This document shows positions 1-11,735 of a stretch of DNA of 64,000 nt, piece by piece. Numbering within the stretch: the first letter of the stretch is position 1; every line of letters starts with the position of its first letter. The notes beneath the pieces were generated by a model that did no database searches, was not told the origin of the DNA, and saw only the letters and a list, made by a program, of their open reading frames with translations. Source of the DNA: Latrodectus hesperus (lineage: Eukaryota > Arthropoda > Arachnida > Araneae > Theridiidae); assembly GCA_037975125.1 (NCBI GenBank), contig CM075850.1, positions 124,921,057-124,985,056 of the forward strand. Reading direction: 5' to 3'. The translations under genes and the position numbers were made by a program.

Positions 1-1064
1 TTTCTGTTTTTACGAAAGCCTGCTTGTCTATATGACAGGCAAGAATAATTTTCCAAATAGAATTTGAGCCTTACCGAAATCAAGCGCTCTGTCAATTTAC
101 AGGTAGCGCTTGTGAGAGAGATAGGTCGATAGCTAGAGATATCCCCAGGATCTTTACCACTCTTCAGGATCGGAATAACTTCGGCCTTACGCCACTGACT
201 TGGAAGGCCCCTGGTCCAAGACATATTAATTATGTTAAGCAGTCCATCCAAAGAGCCCTCTCCCAAGTTCACCAGGAAATCTGATACAATATTATCCGGT
301 CCGGGACTCTTGCCCCGGGACAAAGTCTTTAACCCACACTTGAGTTCAAATAAGGTGAAAGGAGAATTGAACAAACTATCCATCTCTGGAGTTAAGCATG
401 TCTGTGGGCAAACCAATTCCCTATCATGTATCCTATCTGAGGGATGGTAATTGCTAATAATTGCATAATGTTTATTAAAAGCCCTGGCAATTTCTCTGTC
501 TGAAGTGAGTAATTTATTGCCCAATTTAATTGGTTCTTTCCTAGTATCTTTCTGATTGTTGATTTTAGAGAGGAAACGGTGGGCCTTTAAGGCATCCCTT
601 CTGTAGTCTAAGCCTACTAAGAAGTTATGAAAAGTGAGTCGTTTTGCTTCTTTAATAGCTCGTTTAATGATGGCCTGTCTTTTACGAAGTTCAATACAGT
701 CAGTCATTTGTCCAGTAGCCAGAGCTCTGCCTCTAGCCTCGTCGCGGCTAACTTTAAGAGATTGTAAGTGTTCACTCCAGAAGGGAGAATATCTCCTTAC
801 CTGTCCTCTAGGTATACAACCTTCGGCACAGGCCAAAATAATTTCTGTAAAAGTATCAACAACATTATCCAAGTTTCCAGTCAAAAGGGTTTTTTCTAAC
901 AATGATTTCATAAGTGAGTCTGTCAGATATTTGTATTTTGTCCAGTTTGCTTTCCTTAAATTCCAACGAGCTTCTGGGTTGCTTTTTTTGTGATGCCTGA
1001 ATACAACCCAGTAAAAGTTAAGAGTCCAAACTGATCTGGGGACTTTAAAATTTTTAAATCTGAT
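1..1064 (-). mobile_element. 5'-truncated non-LTR retrotransposon, intact RT ORF running off the left edge
   Basis: Read on the minus strand, one frame stays open from 1064 to base 1, about 354 codons, with an in-frame stop just upstream at 1065-1067. It carries the linker between endonuclease and reverse transcriptase (PFWSEHLQSLK near 780), then GKSPGPDNIVSDF near 300, then AEVIPILKSGKDPGD and SSYRPISLTSATCKL near 190-90, and QAGFRKN at the edge. These are the finger/palm blocks of Jockey/CR1-type LINE reverse transcriptases. The catalytic FADD block lies outside the window. The endonuclease is missing, so the copy is probably 5'-truncated near 1064. No frameshift is seen in this stretch, which makes it one of the youngest-looking coding relics here. 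The exact clade is uncertain. Confidence 0.88.
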
Positions 1065-1067
1065 TTA

Positions 1068-1339
1068 AGATGCTTGAGTATCCGCTACACATACTTTCAG
1101 ATTATAAAATTTTGTTTAGCAATATAAAAAATTCAACTAATAGATGACATATATTTAATTAATTGTATAAATATAACCATATTTATAGAAACCGTTTGTT
1201 AATGTATTGAATTCTCTAAAAACAAGGGTAACTAACTGAATTGAACATATATATATGACATACTTTCAAACAACAACAACTACTACTTTCAAACTATGCG
1301 GTTTATGCTCTATTTCCTTTGTTGCTGCTGCACCTTCTC
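1068..1339. other. AT-rich spacer
   Basis: Nothing recognisable; a short CAACAACAACTACTACT run lies near 1273. Confidence 0.5.
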
Positions 1340-1575
1340 TGTTCCTTGCCCAGAGTTGGGATTGACCAATCAATGAAGGCAGCCGGATGGGAGTCACAGT
1401 ACTTTATTTAGATGTATGGATCACACACCCACAAGCAAGTACATCCAACGACTTGACCTACCCCCTGTGGTATTATTTCACGTGGAGGACAATGCGACTA
1501 TGACCTATCGACAGTGTCCCAGCTATCTTCTCCCAACTATGGCTAAGTCGGGATTCGAATTTATTGCCATCGATA
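1340..1575 (-). repeat. Degenerate tRNA-derived SINE (family B-like)
   Basis: The stretch GTGGTATTATTTCACGTGG near 1467 matches the middle of family B as seen at 3366. GGGATTCGAA near 1550 reads as an inverted RNA polymerase III box B. The left end is unclear. A related degenerate copy lies at 45330-45560. Confidence 0.5.
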
Positions 1576-1640
1576 TTGAAAAAGATGCCCAAACCAACCA
1601 AAGCCTCTGTGGCCTTGCTTTTCTGTTTCTCATGTATTGA

Positions 1641-2007
1641 GCGCCGAGATGGCAAACGAATGGTAAGTGCTCTGGCCTTCGGCTTAACTGTCCGTGGGTT
1701 CAAATCTCGTATCCTGTTTAAATATTTGTAGTATTTTGAAACCTATATTAATAAGGGATAATTAGACTGAGATGCAGTCTAATTATCCCTTATGTGTAAA
1801 AAATGACCGTTGTTGACGAGATGGCAAAAGAAATGGTAAGTGCTCTGGCCTTTGGCTCAAATGTCCGTGGGTTCAAATCTCGTATCCTGTTTCAATCTTT
1901 GTAGTATTTTGGAAGCCAAATTAATAAGGGATAATTAGACTGAGATGCAGTCTAATTATCCCTTATGTGTAAAAAATGACCGTTGTGTGACGAACCAGCC
2001 AACCGAA
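1641..2007 (+). repeat. Two tandem SINE family A copies carrying a perfect hairpin
   Basis: Two units (about 1641-1815 and 1816-2007) each have a tRNA-like head with box A (TGGTAAGTGCTCTGG) and box B (GGGTTCAAATCTCG), and end in AAAAAATGACCGTTG as in the family A copy at 4698. Each unit contains a perfect stem of 18 bp with loop GAGATGC, at 1751-1793 and 1924-1966. The standard copy has no such stem. Confidence 0.8.
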
Positions 2008-2159
2008 ATATCGAACACTCCTAAAGTAGCATAAAATGGGAAACCTTCTCAAAATAATGTCCTTTGCTGGAAAACAGAAGAATCTTTTTGGAAATGCATA
2101 GTGGACAACTTAACGGCCGATAGTGGTTTTATGGTTTCTCTTAGTATCCTAATTTCCTG

Positions 2160-2365
2160 CTTTTTCGTGAGAAATTTTCGCGTATTGTGGACCATACTCA
2201 GGTTTCGAAAGAAAGAAAAACTAGAAATTTCCCGAATCGTACATAACGGATGTGCAAAACACCACTCCCGCTATTCAGAAGTGATTAGGATCGAACCCGT
2301 GTCCCTCCCTACCGTAGAACGCAAATCTACTACACACCACAGTGATGCTAACATTCAATTCATTA
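2160..2365 (-). repeat. tRNA-like SINE remnant
   Basis: AGGATCGAACCCGTGTC near 2287 is an inverted box B, and TGCTAACATCACTGTGG, read on the minus strand from about 2352, resembles a box A region. No TSD or tail was found and the family is not assigned. Confidence 0.35.
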
Positions 2366-2512
2366 TTATTACATGAGTGTACATAGTTTAAAGTTTTGTC
2401 GAGCAAACCCGACTTCTGGGATTTCCACCATTCAGTTCTTGAAGGGGCGGATGTGATGGCAACCAGTGGGTGGGCCATCCTGCCCCCGAAAGCGCTCTTC
2501 CTAATTTGGAAG

Positions 2513-2703
2513 TTTGGTTTGGTTTGGTTTGGTTTGTTTGTCGCTCAACGGTCATTTTTTGCACACGAGGGCTAATTAGACCGGGACTTATGGTTTAAAG
2601 TGGATTCCGAACCACTACAAACATCCATGCCCAAAGTGGGATTCGAACCCACGAACTGTTGAACCGAAGGCAAGAGCGCTAACCATTCGGCTGCCAGCTC
2701 GGC
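2513..2703 (-). repeat. SINE family A copy with 14-bp TSD
   Basis: The minus-strand tRNA-like head carries box A (TTAGCGCTCTTGC) and box B (GGGTTCGAATCCCAC), followed by a body and a (CCAAA)n tail that reads as GGTTT repeats at 2514-2538. Flanking 2499-2512 and 2704-2717 are identical (TCCTAATTTGGAAG), a TSD typical of LINE-driven insertion. Confidence 0.9.
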
Positions 2704-2754
2704 TCCTAATTTGGAAGCAGAGAACTCCTAGACTTAATAGGACTCCACCTAGAG

Positions 2755-3360
2755 CATGGGTTCCCAAACTTATTTTCTCGTGGACCACTTTTAAACTTTT
2801 ACTATTTTCGATAGACCCCCTGCTGCTGCATTTCTACTGTATTCCCAAAACTTCTAAAAAATATCACCCTAAATTGGGGGTGTTAAGAAAAAAGAGTAGC
2901 ACTATTTTTTTTGTGTCCTCTTTATTAAAATAATACTTGTGGTTATACAAAATTATAAACATTATTACAAACAATCAACAATTGACAAAAAATCAACAAT
3001 GAACTCTGAAATGTATATCAGCCATAAAAGATAGTTATACTTTTAATGAGACGGCACACGGGTGGCACTTTGCAACTCTCGACATGTGGTGTACTCTTGT
3101 ACTATTGTTCTATTCAATTCTGTGTTTGAACTGAATCTCTAATATTTTTGAGTGCCTACCTAGTGAATGATGCTACCTGCCTACGTTGATAGGTAAATCC
3201 AAGCCAATTTTTTTGTTCTTTATTATGAAAACCAGAAAATTTTTCGTGGACCCCCACTTACAACTTGTAAATCCCTGTTTTCTTTTCACATCTAGGTGGA
3301 CCCTCGTGTGGTCTTCTATGGACCTATAGGGGTCCACCTGGACCACTTTGGGAACCTATG
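2755..3360. mobile_element. Non-autonomous hAT-like DNA transposon (MITE), 606 bp
   Basis: The ends are imperfect inverted repeats: CATGGGTTCCCAAAC at the left, and the right end reads CATAGGTTCCCAAAG on the other strand. Further inside, CTCGTGGACCAC and GGACCCC-like words also mirror each other. An 8-bp duplication ACCTAGAG flanks the element at 2747-2754 and 3361-3368, the TSD length of hAT elements. No transposase ORF is present. The GGGTTCCCAAAC terminus is a familiar hAT MITE end in animals. Confidence 0.88.
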
Positions 3361-3512
3361 ACCTAGAGGTATCATTTCACTTGGAGGACATTGCGACCAC
3401 AGTCTAGTTAGCGTGCCACACCCGTCATGAGCGAACATGACACGGATATTCAATTGAGTCGAGATTCGAGCTTTAGCTTCCGATGCCTTAACATACCAGG
3501 CCACCGCGGCGT

Positions 3513-4684
3513 TACATACTTTAAATTACAAGCAATCATTTTGTTACGTATTTATATTACATACAGCAAATTAATTTATCATAAGCCAGCAAGGGCTAAG
3601 ATAACAATCAGATTTATGGCGAGCATTTTAAAAGCAGAAAAATATAAGACTAAACAAGATAACAGAAGAAATTTTTCTTGAACCATTAATCTTATTAGAT
3701 TGAAAAATCTATAAATTCGCCAGGATTATTTTGCTTCAATTGATAACGCTTTTGATATCACGAAATTCCATTGATAGCTTGAGATCTAGAAAAAAAATCA
3801 TTTACATTGATAAATCATTTGTGGATTTGGAAGCAATGATATTTAAAAGTATATATAAATTGACATTCGGAGACATGAAAAATAAAAGTAAACGAGTACT
3901 TCAATACAAAACTGAATAGATTTTTATTTTGTTTATTTTCAGATTTTAGAAGACTGTTATTTAGTACACTTTAAAGCATGTTTATTTTTTTTAATTTGAT
4001 GTAGTTTGTTTGTATCTCTGTGGTGATGTTTTAAACCCGAACATTCATTTGATTAGGACTTAAAGGACTACTACAACATCCACACCCAAGGTGGTATTTG
4101 GATTGTTGAACTGGAGGCAATAGAGCTCACCATCCACCTGCTGGGATTGTTGATTTCTTTTTAAAAACACGACTGTTAAAGTACTGTGGTCAGTATTACA
4201 GTTACATATTGTTGTAAATCTTTTAAATAAACGTCTCATTACTTTTTGAAGATATTGGGTTATAGTAACGTATCTATAAACAGGAAGTCTGGAAAACTCC
4301 TAAGCACACACTCTGACAGATGCAAAGAGCAGAAACGCAATATCTAACCTTCGTTATTTAATTGTACTGAAGCTAGTCCCTTTAATTCATTAACCAATTG
4401 TTAATAAAATGTTAAATAACTTATGTTAAATAAGAATTTGGTTCAAATAATTATCTATGCTTTTCATTTTAGCTTAAAAAAGAGTTAATATGGATTTAAT
4501 CCTTGGACTTCACATATAGGTCCCGATAGTTTCCAACTTTAAATCTGTGTAACAAGTTAGATTGCTTATTTTCTATTTTTTACCTTTAAATTCCGCAAAT
4601 TCGTGTGTCGTCAAATTATGAAGAATTAAATAATCAAAACTTGTGGGATAAAGTAATTCGAACCAATAAAACATCCACTCACAC
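3513..4684. other. AT-rich spacer with a degenerate SINE A
   Basis: A decayed minus-strand family A copy can be traced at about 4030-4145 (GATTAGGACTTAAAGG, then GTATTTGGATTGTTGAACTGG). An AAAACTCCTAAGCACACAC word of the dispersed repeat F lies near 4294. Otherwise nothing is recognised. Confidence 0.45.
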
Positions 4685-4697
4685 GAATCTAGAATCG

Positions 4698-4884
4698 CCG
4701 AGCTGGCAGCCGAATGGTTAGCGCTCTTGCCTTCGGTTCAACAGTTCGTGGGTTCGAATCCCACCTTGGGCATGGATGTTTGTAGTGGTTCGGAATCCAC
4801 TTTAAACCGTAAGTCCCGGTCTAATTAGCCTTCGTGTGCAAAAAATGACCGTTGAGCGACAGAGAAACCAAACCAAACCAAACT
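4698..4884 (+). repeat. SINE family A reference copy with 13-bp TSD
   Basis: This is the cleanest family A copy. It has box A (TGGTTAGCGCTCTTGCC), box B (GGGTTCGAATCCCAC), a body with GGAATCCACTTTAAACCG, the 3' segment CTAATTAGCCTTCGTGTGC and AAAAAATGACCGTTGAGCGA, and a tail of AACCA repeats. The duplication GAATCTAGAATCG sits at 4685-4697 and 4885-4897. It is about 187 bp long. Confidence 0.92.
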
Positions 4885-4897
4885 GAATCTAGAATCG

Positions 4898-5856
4898 AGT
4901 GTATGAACTATTGAACTAAAACCAAAGAACATCCATTTATTAATCGGATCAGTGTATAATTTGTTAATAACAGAAATACGTAATAGACTAACAGTTATAA
5001 AAGATGTAATAAATAATTGCAATGACAACATATCAATTACTCTACTATATCTTGTTAGTTTTACTGTATGGTCTATTATATGCAGTAATAATTAAGAATA
5101 AATTATTTATTCTTTGCTATAGTTCATAAAAAGAAAAATGATTGTGAAGCAGTAATATAGCGGCTATCTCTTAGATTTTACGTTGAATAGAATTCCAAAT
5201 TTTCACTAGAAAAAGATACAGGAATTTCCTTAAAATTATACAAATATTTATGTGGTCTTAGATCCGGTGATCTTGATGGCTCATTCTTATTATTCAAGCT
5301 TTTTGGGATTTGACACATCTAGTTTCAATTAAGTATAAAATCATAGTGAAAATAAGTTTAGCGACAGATCATTGCAGAGAAGATACGAAAAAGGAAGATC
5401 TTATCTTTAAGAGTAATAACTTTCTCCATTTTTATTCGATTTCTGCTGTTATTTTTATTTATGAAAAAAATTGATGATATCAATAAATTTGAATTATCTA
5501 TGAAATGATAACTTTAATGATTATTTTAAATCTAAATTTGTAATGGCTCTTGTTTTTAGTACTTATGTTATTTACATTTTTCCTCATTTATATAAATTAA
5601 TACTTATAAAATTTTTATTCAAATCAGCTGTAAACTGATTTTCTATCGATTTTTAAACAATTACATAAAACTAGCTCTGACTCTTCCTGCTACGCTGGGT
5701 TCCATTGAAAGCATTTTACAATTGGTTCAATGAATTCATAACTCGCATTTTTCTTATAGAACAAATTGTTTCTTGGTTTATATTTCACCAGAAGGAAACC
5801 TGTATTAAAGTTTTGGGGATATTACGAATTTATAAAATGAAAACATAAGTATGAAG

Positions 5857-5858
<2 letters not shown>
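4898..5858. other. AT-rich spacer
   Basis: No ORF, tRNA-like box or repeat that I could support. Confidence 0.5.

Positions 5859-5942
<84 letters not shown>
5859..5942. repeat. (AT)n microsatellite
   Basis: Uninterrupted TA dinucleotides, about 84 bp. Confidence 0.97.
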
Positions 5943-5945
<3 letters not shown>

Positions 5946-6573
5946 AATGAAAACCAGCAGATATTTTTTATTACCAAAATATAAAAAAATAAAAAACCAC
6001 TTCTGATTGAAGTTTTAAATGTGAAAAAACGAAATTCTGCAACATATTCGAACATAAAACGAAATTCTGCATAACAAAAAACATGCGCCCACATCAGAAA
6101 ATGATTTCATTGATAGCTTCTAAAAACGATGATTTGCATCATGTTATGTGTCAAATGTGGTTTAATTGCAAACAAATCAAAGGCAGTGTATAATATTTGA
6201 AGAGGTTCTTAGGCACGATCTATATATCGCACGATCTATATAGGCACGATCTTAGGCTATCGAATACTAAGGTCAGAACACTTTTCATCAGAGCTCTAAT
6301 AGATTCTTGATCAGTGACATGAAGGGAAAGGTGAAAACTCATTCGCTGAAGTTGGCAAAAACAATGCTTTTCCAAAATTGAAAAATTTTCCAAATATCAT
6401 TATCCCTTTTAAAAATATGAGGGAATATAGATAGAGAAGGAGGAATCGGTTGCTGTAAATATCTTTTTCTACTGCCAACGATAATGCGTAGATTAAAAAA
6501 AGGGAAAAGGCTGGTTACTTCTTTCTTGAAGCGAGAAGAGCTCCTGAGCGAAATTTTTACAGTTTAAATTAAT
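5943..6573. other. AT-rich spacer
   Basis: Short internal repeats only: CGAAATTCTGCA twice near 6030 and 6061, and GCACGATCT three times between 6212 and 6252. Confidence 0.45.
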
Positions 6574-7797
6574 TACACAGTCCAGCTACACTAATATGGC
6601 CACCTGTCAAAATCTAGAATAACCACCTTTCACAGAGCGGACTGTAACGAGGCGTACAAAAAAGGAGTCCATTAAACTCCTGAAGATGTTCGCTGAGATT
6701 TTAAGTCATGGCGACTCTATTGCCATGCCCTGCTGCGCTAGATTAGGCGCGCCGCGTCCATAGTAGATAGACCATCCATAGAAATTCATAGACCATCCAT
6801 AGAAATGGTTCCACAGGTATTCTAAGTGATGTGAGCGTGATTCTTAGCATGTCGTAACGTGATAAAAACGTGATTCATCAGAAAACGCTTACTTTTGCCA
6901 GTCAGTGGACATCCACTTGAGGTACTGGCGAGTAGACTCCAGCCCTCATCACCAATGAATAGCAGTCAGCATAGGTGCATGAACTAGACGTCTGCTTTAA
7001 AGGCCCAGACGATGGCTCGCTGAACATTTGTCTGGAAGACACTTGGGTAGCCCATTCCTTCATCTGGGCTGTCAGTTGCTTACAGGGAGCAACATCTATT
7101 CGCCCGAATGCATCTCTGCAGCCGTCATTCATCTCTGTCATCTATAGCCCGTTGTGTACCCATTTGCCACGTCGCTGATTTTGGGTAATTCCATTTTGCC
7201 CTGCACAGTATAATCTTAACACGGCGGCACGCGATCAGTTCACAAACTTTGCCGTTTCGGAAATGCTTCCCCCTTGGCCCGAAAGCCAATGATCCTGCCC
7301 TTTTAGAAGTCGGATAACTCGACCCGTTTCTGCATTGCGCCAACGATTACTGTTTTCCAAAACCATCGCACATCTTTTATATACACTCATTTGCACTGTA
7401 CTGCCACCGACATCTGTAGGCCGTGGTGGCCTGGTTAGTTAGAGCGTCGTTCCCATTATCGAAAGGTAGTGAGTTCGAATCCCGTCTTAACCAAAGATTC
7501 GTTGTGTTCGCTAATGGCGGCTGGAGCACGTTAAAACTGGGCGTGGTCGCAATGTCTTCCAAATGAAATGATACCTCTGAGTGTGGCAGGCCAAGTATTA
7601 GGAGTCCTCGGCTTCGTCCCTGCTTCAAACTCACGAAGACTCCACTCGGCTGCTTCTATCTAATTGGTAGAGCCTCATTCGGAACTAGGTACAGGGAAGC
7701 ATGCTGAGGCAACAACAACAATCTGCCTTCTGTAATTGATTATTTAACGTCGATGTTGAAAGCACTGGATGGTCACATTATTGTGTTTGAACTATGC
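6574..7797 (-). mobile_element. Tc1-like transposon relic, DDE half deleted, SINE inserted
   Basis: The two ends mirror each other imperfectly (CACTAATATGGCCACC near 6590; read on minus from the right end, ACAATAATGTGACCATC). The minus strand between about 7343 and 6900 encodes the N-terminal DNA-binding part of a Tc1-type transposase in broken frames: SLAFGPRGKHFRNGKVCEL and TQRAIDDRDE in one frame, then KQLTAQMKEWATQVSS in another. The DDE catalytic half is absent, since only about 920 bp remain once the SINE at 7419-7722 is removed. An internal duplication of GACCATCCATAGAAAT lies near 6770-6805. The exact ends are uncertain. Confidence 0.72.
7419..7722 (+). repeat. SINE family B copy with (CAA)n tail
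   Basis: The tRNA-like head has TGGCCTGGTTAGTTAGAGCG and box B GAGTTCGAATCCCG. The body includes CGTGGTCGCAATGTCTTCC and TGTGGCAGGCCAAG, and the copy ends in CAACAACAACAA. It interrupts the Tc1 relic 6574-7797, so it is younger than that element. Confidence 0.85.
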
Positions 7798-7985
7798 ATG
7801 TTTGGGAATAATGAACTACAGAGATTCTGAATCATCATTGATTCTATTTTAAATTAATAACAATTACTGTAATCAAAATTACAAAAAATGACTTATTTAA
7901 ATTCCGAAACCGCTTTTCTGTGATACAACCTTCACTCCATCTCGTGAAGTCGTATAAATTTTACCCAAATATTCGATAAGCATAG

Positions 7986-8382
<397 letters not shown>

Positions 8383-8466
<84 letters not shown>

Positions 8467-8493
8467 ATAGATAGATAGATAGATAGATAGATC
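8383..8493. repeat. Compound (AT)n / (GATA)n microsatellite
   Basis: TA dinucleotides with a few TACA interruptions run to about 8464, followed by GATA units at 8467-8493. Confidence 0.95.
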
Positions 8494-9268
8494 ATATCCT
8501 ATGTTTATTTATCTGAATAAATATTTTTTGGGAATTCTGAAAAAATCTGCTATATAACTAAGACAAGAATTGAAAATGATTAAATGTCTCAAAAAAACCT
8601 TCCTCAACTTCCATTATTTATATATAGTGTTCTTAACTATTAAAAAATGTACTAAATGTAAAATAAAAAAAATACTAATTTTTAAATTATCGTGATCCTT
8701 TTTAGTCTACTTCAGAAAAAGAGATTAATATGAAAATAAAAACCGCCGAAATTCACTCACATCCATTTAATAGTCAATACAGCCTTTAAAAACCTTTTAT
8801 CAAACCACCTGTCTCAAGTGGGAAAAAAGAATTCAAATTAATATTTTATTCTCTTTTGAAAGAAGAAGAAATATCATTGGACAGGATGGATGATTATATT
8901 CCTTTCTTTAACAAGAAAATTTTATATCGATTAATCTTGAAAAGAAGTCAGACGATTTTTATTTCCTAATTCATCGTGAAATTTATGAAGCAAATTTTTT
9001 ATCGTCTTCCTCCAGCTCCCACTCCACTATTAATCAGTAAAATTGAAATTCTCTCAACAGTCGAAATAACGTGTGCTTCTCTTGAAGAGTATTAAGATAT
9101 GTTAGCTTAAGTCTACTGTTATACTTTTCCGGCTGTCAATTTCTTTCTACAAAGGTATCTATACCCACCCAGCCATAATTTTGAATATTGGTCAAGTAAT
9201 GAATTCTACAACTAAGCTGATATTCTCCTCTCTTAACCATGTCGCATAAGAAATTTTTAACGTATATA
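8494..9268. other. AT-rich spacer
   Basis: No supported gene or repeat. Confidence 0.5.
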
Positions 9269-10095
9269 GAACCTCTTGCTTGCAAAAGCAATACAGGAGT
9301 ATATTTGGCGCTAAATATACCCCTATATTGCTTCCAAAAGCAATGCAGAAGCGTATTCAGCCCTGGACATACTTTTTAATTCTTGCAAAAGCAATATAGA
9401 AGTGTATTTAGAACTAGAAATATTTCTATATTGCATGCAAAATCAATACAGGAGTATATTTGGCGCTAAATATACCCCTATATTGCTTCCAAAAGCAATG
9501 CAGAAGCGTATTCAGCCCTTGATATACTTTTTATTTCTTGCAAAAGCAATATAGAAGTATATTTAGAACTAGAAATATTTCTATATTGCTTGCAAAAGCA
9601 ATGCAGAAGCGTATTCAGCTCTGGATATACATTTTATTTCGTGCAAAAGCAGTATAGAAGTATATTTAGAACTAGAAATATTTCTATATTGCTTGCAAAA
9701 GCAATACAGAAGCATATTTGGCACTAAATATACCTCTATATTGCTTGCAAAAGCAATGCAGAAGCATATTCAGCTCTGGATATACTTTTTATTTCGTGCA
9801 AAAGCAGTATAGAAATATATTTAGAACTAGAAATATTTCTATATTGCTTGCAAAAGCAATGCAGAAGCGTATTCAGCTCTGGATATACTTTTTATTTCGT
9901 GCAAAAGCAGTATAGAAGTATATTTAGAACTAGAAATATTTCTATATTGCTTGCAAAAGCAATGCAGAAGCGTATTCAGCTCTGGATATACTTTTTATTT
10001 CGTGCAAAAGCAGTATAGAAGTATATTTAGAACTAGAAATATTTCTATATTGCTTGCAAAAGCAATATAGAAGTATCTTTAGCACTAGATTTAGT
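9269..10095. repeat. Tandem repeat of alternating 52- and 51-bp half-units (103-bp period)
   Basis: Successive copies of TATATTTAGAAC start at 9816, 9919 and 10022, a period of 103 bp. Each period has two related halves: one with ACTAGAAATATTTCTATATT, the other with GCTCTGGATATACTTTTT, both followed by GCAAAAGCA. Earlier parts (9269-9660) are more divergent and add single half-units. About 16 half-units fit in the array. Many junctions form the stem-loop ATTGCTT-GCAA-AAGCAAT. The frames open across it are products of the repeat. Confidence 0.93.
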
Positions 10096-10099
10096 TCTA

Positions 10100-10620
10100 T
10101 ACTACTTTTCAAACCACTCGTATCAGACAGCCTAACAAACTAAAGGCTGTTGTAAGGTTTTTTTTAGTATCCACCGAAGTTGCATTCTTAGTGGATTTTT
10201 CCTAGATAGATATCTGTCTGTATTCACATGCTGCAAGAGAGGAAACCAAGAAAACTCCCTAAAACCGACTGTGCGAAATGTGCAAGCCGAAAGCAGAACT
10301 CCCTTTCAGCTCCCATTATTCAACAGTGGCTGGAATCGAACCCAGCATATTTCTCTATGAAGACTGTTGTTTTATTACTAGGCAGTGGGGAACCTATTTA
10401 TATTGTTTTCAACATCTCACACTAGACATCCTAACGACTTAAGGCTGTCCATGAAAAGTGGCCGTAGTCACGCGCAGCAAAGGAGGAAACCCGAAAAATT
10501 CCCAAGCACTCACCCCTAAAAACGTGCACACAGAAGGCAGAAGCAAAACTACCATTTCTCAAAACAGTACAAAATGGTAAAACCATTTATAATAATATGC
10601 CACAGTAAAGTTGCTACCGT
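10100..10620 (-). repeat. Two degenerate copies of dispersed repeat F
   Basis: Copies at about 10110-10390 and 10420-10620 share CTAA.AACTAAAGGCTGT-like starts and the hallmark GAGGAAACC.NGAAAA.TCCC. The first contains GGAATCGAACCCAGC, an inverted box B, suggesting a tRNA-derived origin. Other traces of the hallmark lie near 4290, 11270, 12770, 22730, 36030, 42440, 43090, 54290 and 62080. Confidence 0.5.
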
Positions 10621-11463
10621 CAGTTTCAGAAAAATCACTTCTCTGATATTCAGAAGTTAGTGGATTCAAAACTGTATCCAACCGAATACTGTAGTACTTA
10701 AACGGTGTGTGTGAATTAAACGCTCATTCAGCACCAATGTCTTTCCGCTAATGGAGCGTTGAGAAGAAAGTGCCAGAACAGATGTAGACGTCGTCGCTTG
10801 ATAGTTCAAAATCTTATTTGGTCACCTGAAACACAGTTAAGGCGGTTAACTATGTTTCACGGCAACAGCCGGCAATAATAAACAATAATATGAAAGATGT
10901 ATTTCATATAATGGCTAGTTTTTTTTATAAAATCTTATATTTAATCGCGTTATATATATTGTCTCTTAGTTCCATTAAGTTCTATAGTAAGGGCTCCACA
11001 CTTGGCCCAGTGCTAGGGCAGTAAATCTCAGAATGGAACATTCTGAGTTCGATTCTGTACTGTCATGTATTTCCATTTTATGTGTATTTTTTGTGTTCTG
11101 TGCTACTTAATTGCATATTACGTGCTGTCACGTAGTTCTGCTGTATTCTATATTGAAGTCTCTCGATGGCTTGAGGATAGGAGAATACTTTTCGGGGTGG
11201 AAGATGCTTTCAGTTCGTTCTCAGTCAGTCTTGTAAAACGGGAAATTACTGTTGTGTTCTTCTTCTCTGGGTAGATGTTTGGGAGTTTTCTAGATAATGA
11301 GAGATATCTGATTATTTTTTTAAACATATTAATTATCAAAATAAACTGACCTGATAGCGTAAACTTAAATCGTATTAATTTCATGAATACCGTGAATACT
11401 TAATAGTCCCTTTTTGAATAGTCTCTTAGACCAATTTAATTGAATAATATCAAATAGAGAGAG
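10621..11463. other. Spacer with a tRNA-like remnant
   Basis: GAGTTCGATTCTGTA near 11045 resembles box B with an upstream GGCCCAGTGCTAGGGC. Repeat F traces lie near 11270. No gene is supported. Confidence 0.4.
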
Positions 11464-11735
11464 AGAGTGGTATCGGTGGTCTGGTTGGTAAGGACGCCTG
11501 TTCTCATTATAGGCAGGTAGTGAGTTCGAATAGCGACGCAACTGACGATCCCTCGTTTTCGCCAATGGCGCCTAACGCACGTTTAATAAGTCGTGGTCAC
11601 AACGTCTTTTGTGTGAAACGATACTTATGGGAGTGAGGGACCAAGTTTGTGGCTCCTGGTTCTAAATTACTAAGACCCCCTTTCGGGGCCACGATGTTAC
11701 ACCCCTTGGGTGCTCCACTCTATAGTATGCATTTT
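11464..11735 (+). repeat. SINE family B copy
   Basis: Head GTGGTCTGGTTGGTAAGGA, box B GAGTTCGAATAGCG, and a body matching 7419 (CGTGGTCACAACGTCTTTTG). The 3' part CCCTTTCGGGGCCACG is a 7-bp-arm hairpin-like segment shared with 41160. Confidence 0.8.

Larger units (their letters stand above)
2430..3512 (-). repeat. SINE family B copy split into three pieces by two later insertions
   Basis: Pieces 2430-2512, 2704-2754 and 3361-3512 join into one minus-strand copy of the SINE seen intact at 7419 and 40945. The head lies at about 3512 (GGCCTGGT read on minus), box B near 3465, the middle GAGGTATCATTTCACTTGG at 3366, and the tail with CCCCCGAAAGCGCTCTTCC near 2484. The gaps are filled by a family A SINE (2513-2703) and a hAT-like MITE (2755-3360), each with its own TSD, so the B copy is the oldest of the three. 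Confidence 0.75.

Noticed and set aside
232..993. Plus-strand open frames at 232-450 and 634-993
   Set aside because: They are antisense shadows of the reverse transcriptase frame on minus.
4698..4770. True tRNA genes at the SINE heads
   Set aside because: The same tRNA-like part recurs with fixed downstream bodies, tails and TSDs.
5822..6094. Poly Tyr-Ile frames over the (AT)n tracts here and at 7897, 19209, 42366, 46904 and 60477
   Set aside because: They are translations of dinucleotide repeats with no coding signal.
9269..10095. A CRISPR-like array
   Set aside because: There are no unique spacers; both halves repeat, the period is uniform, and the context is eukaryotic.
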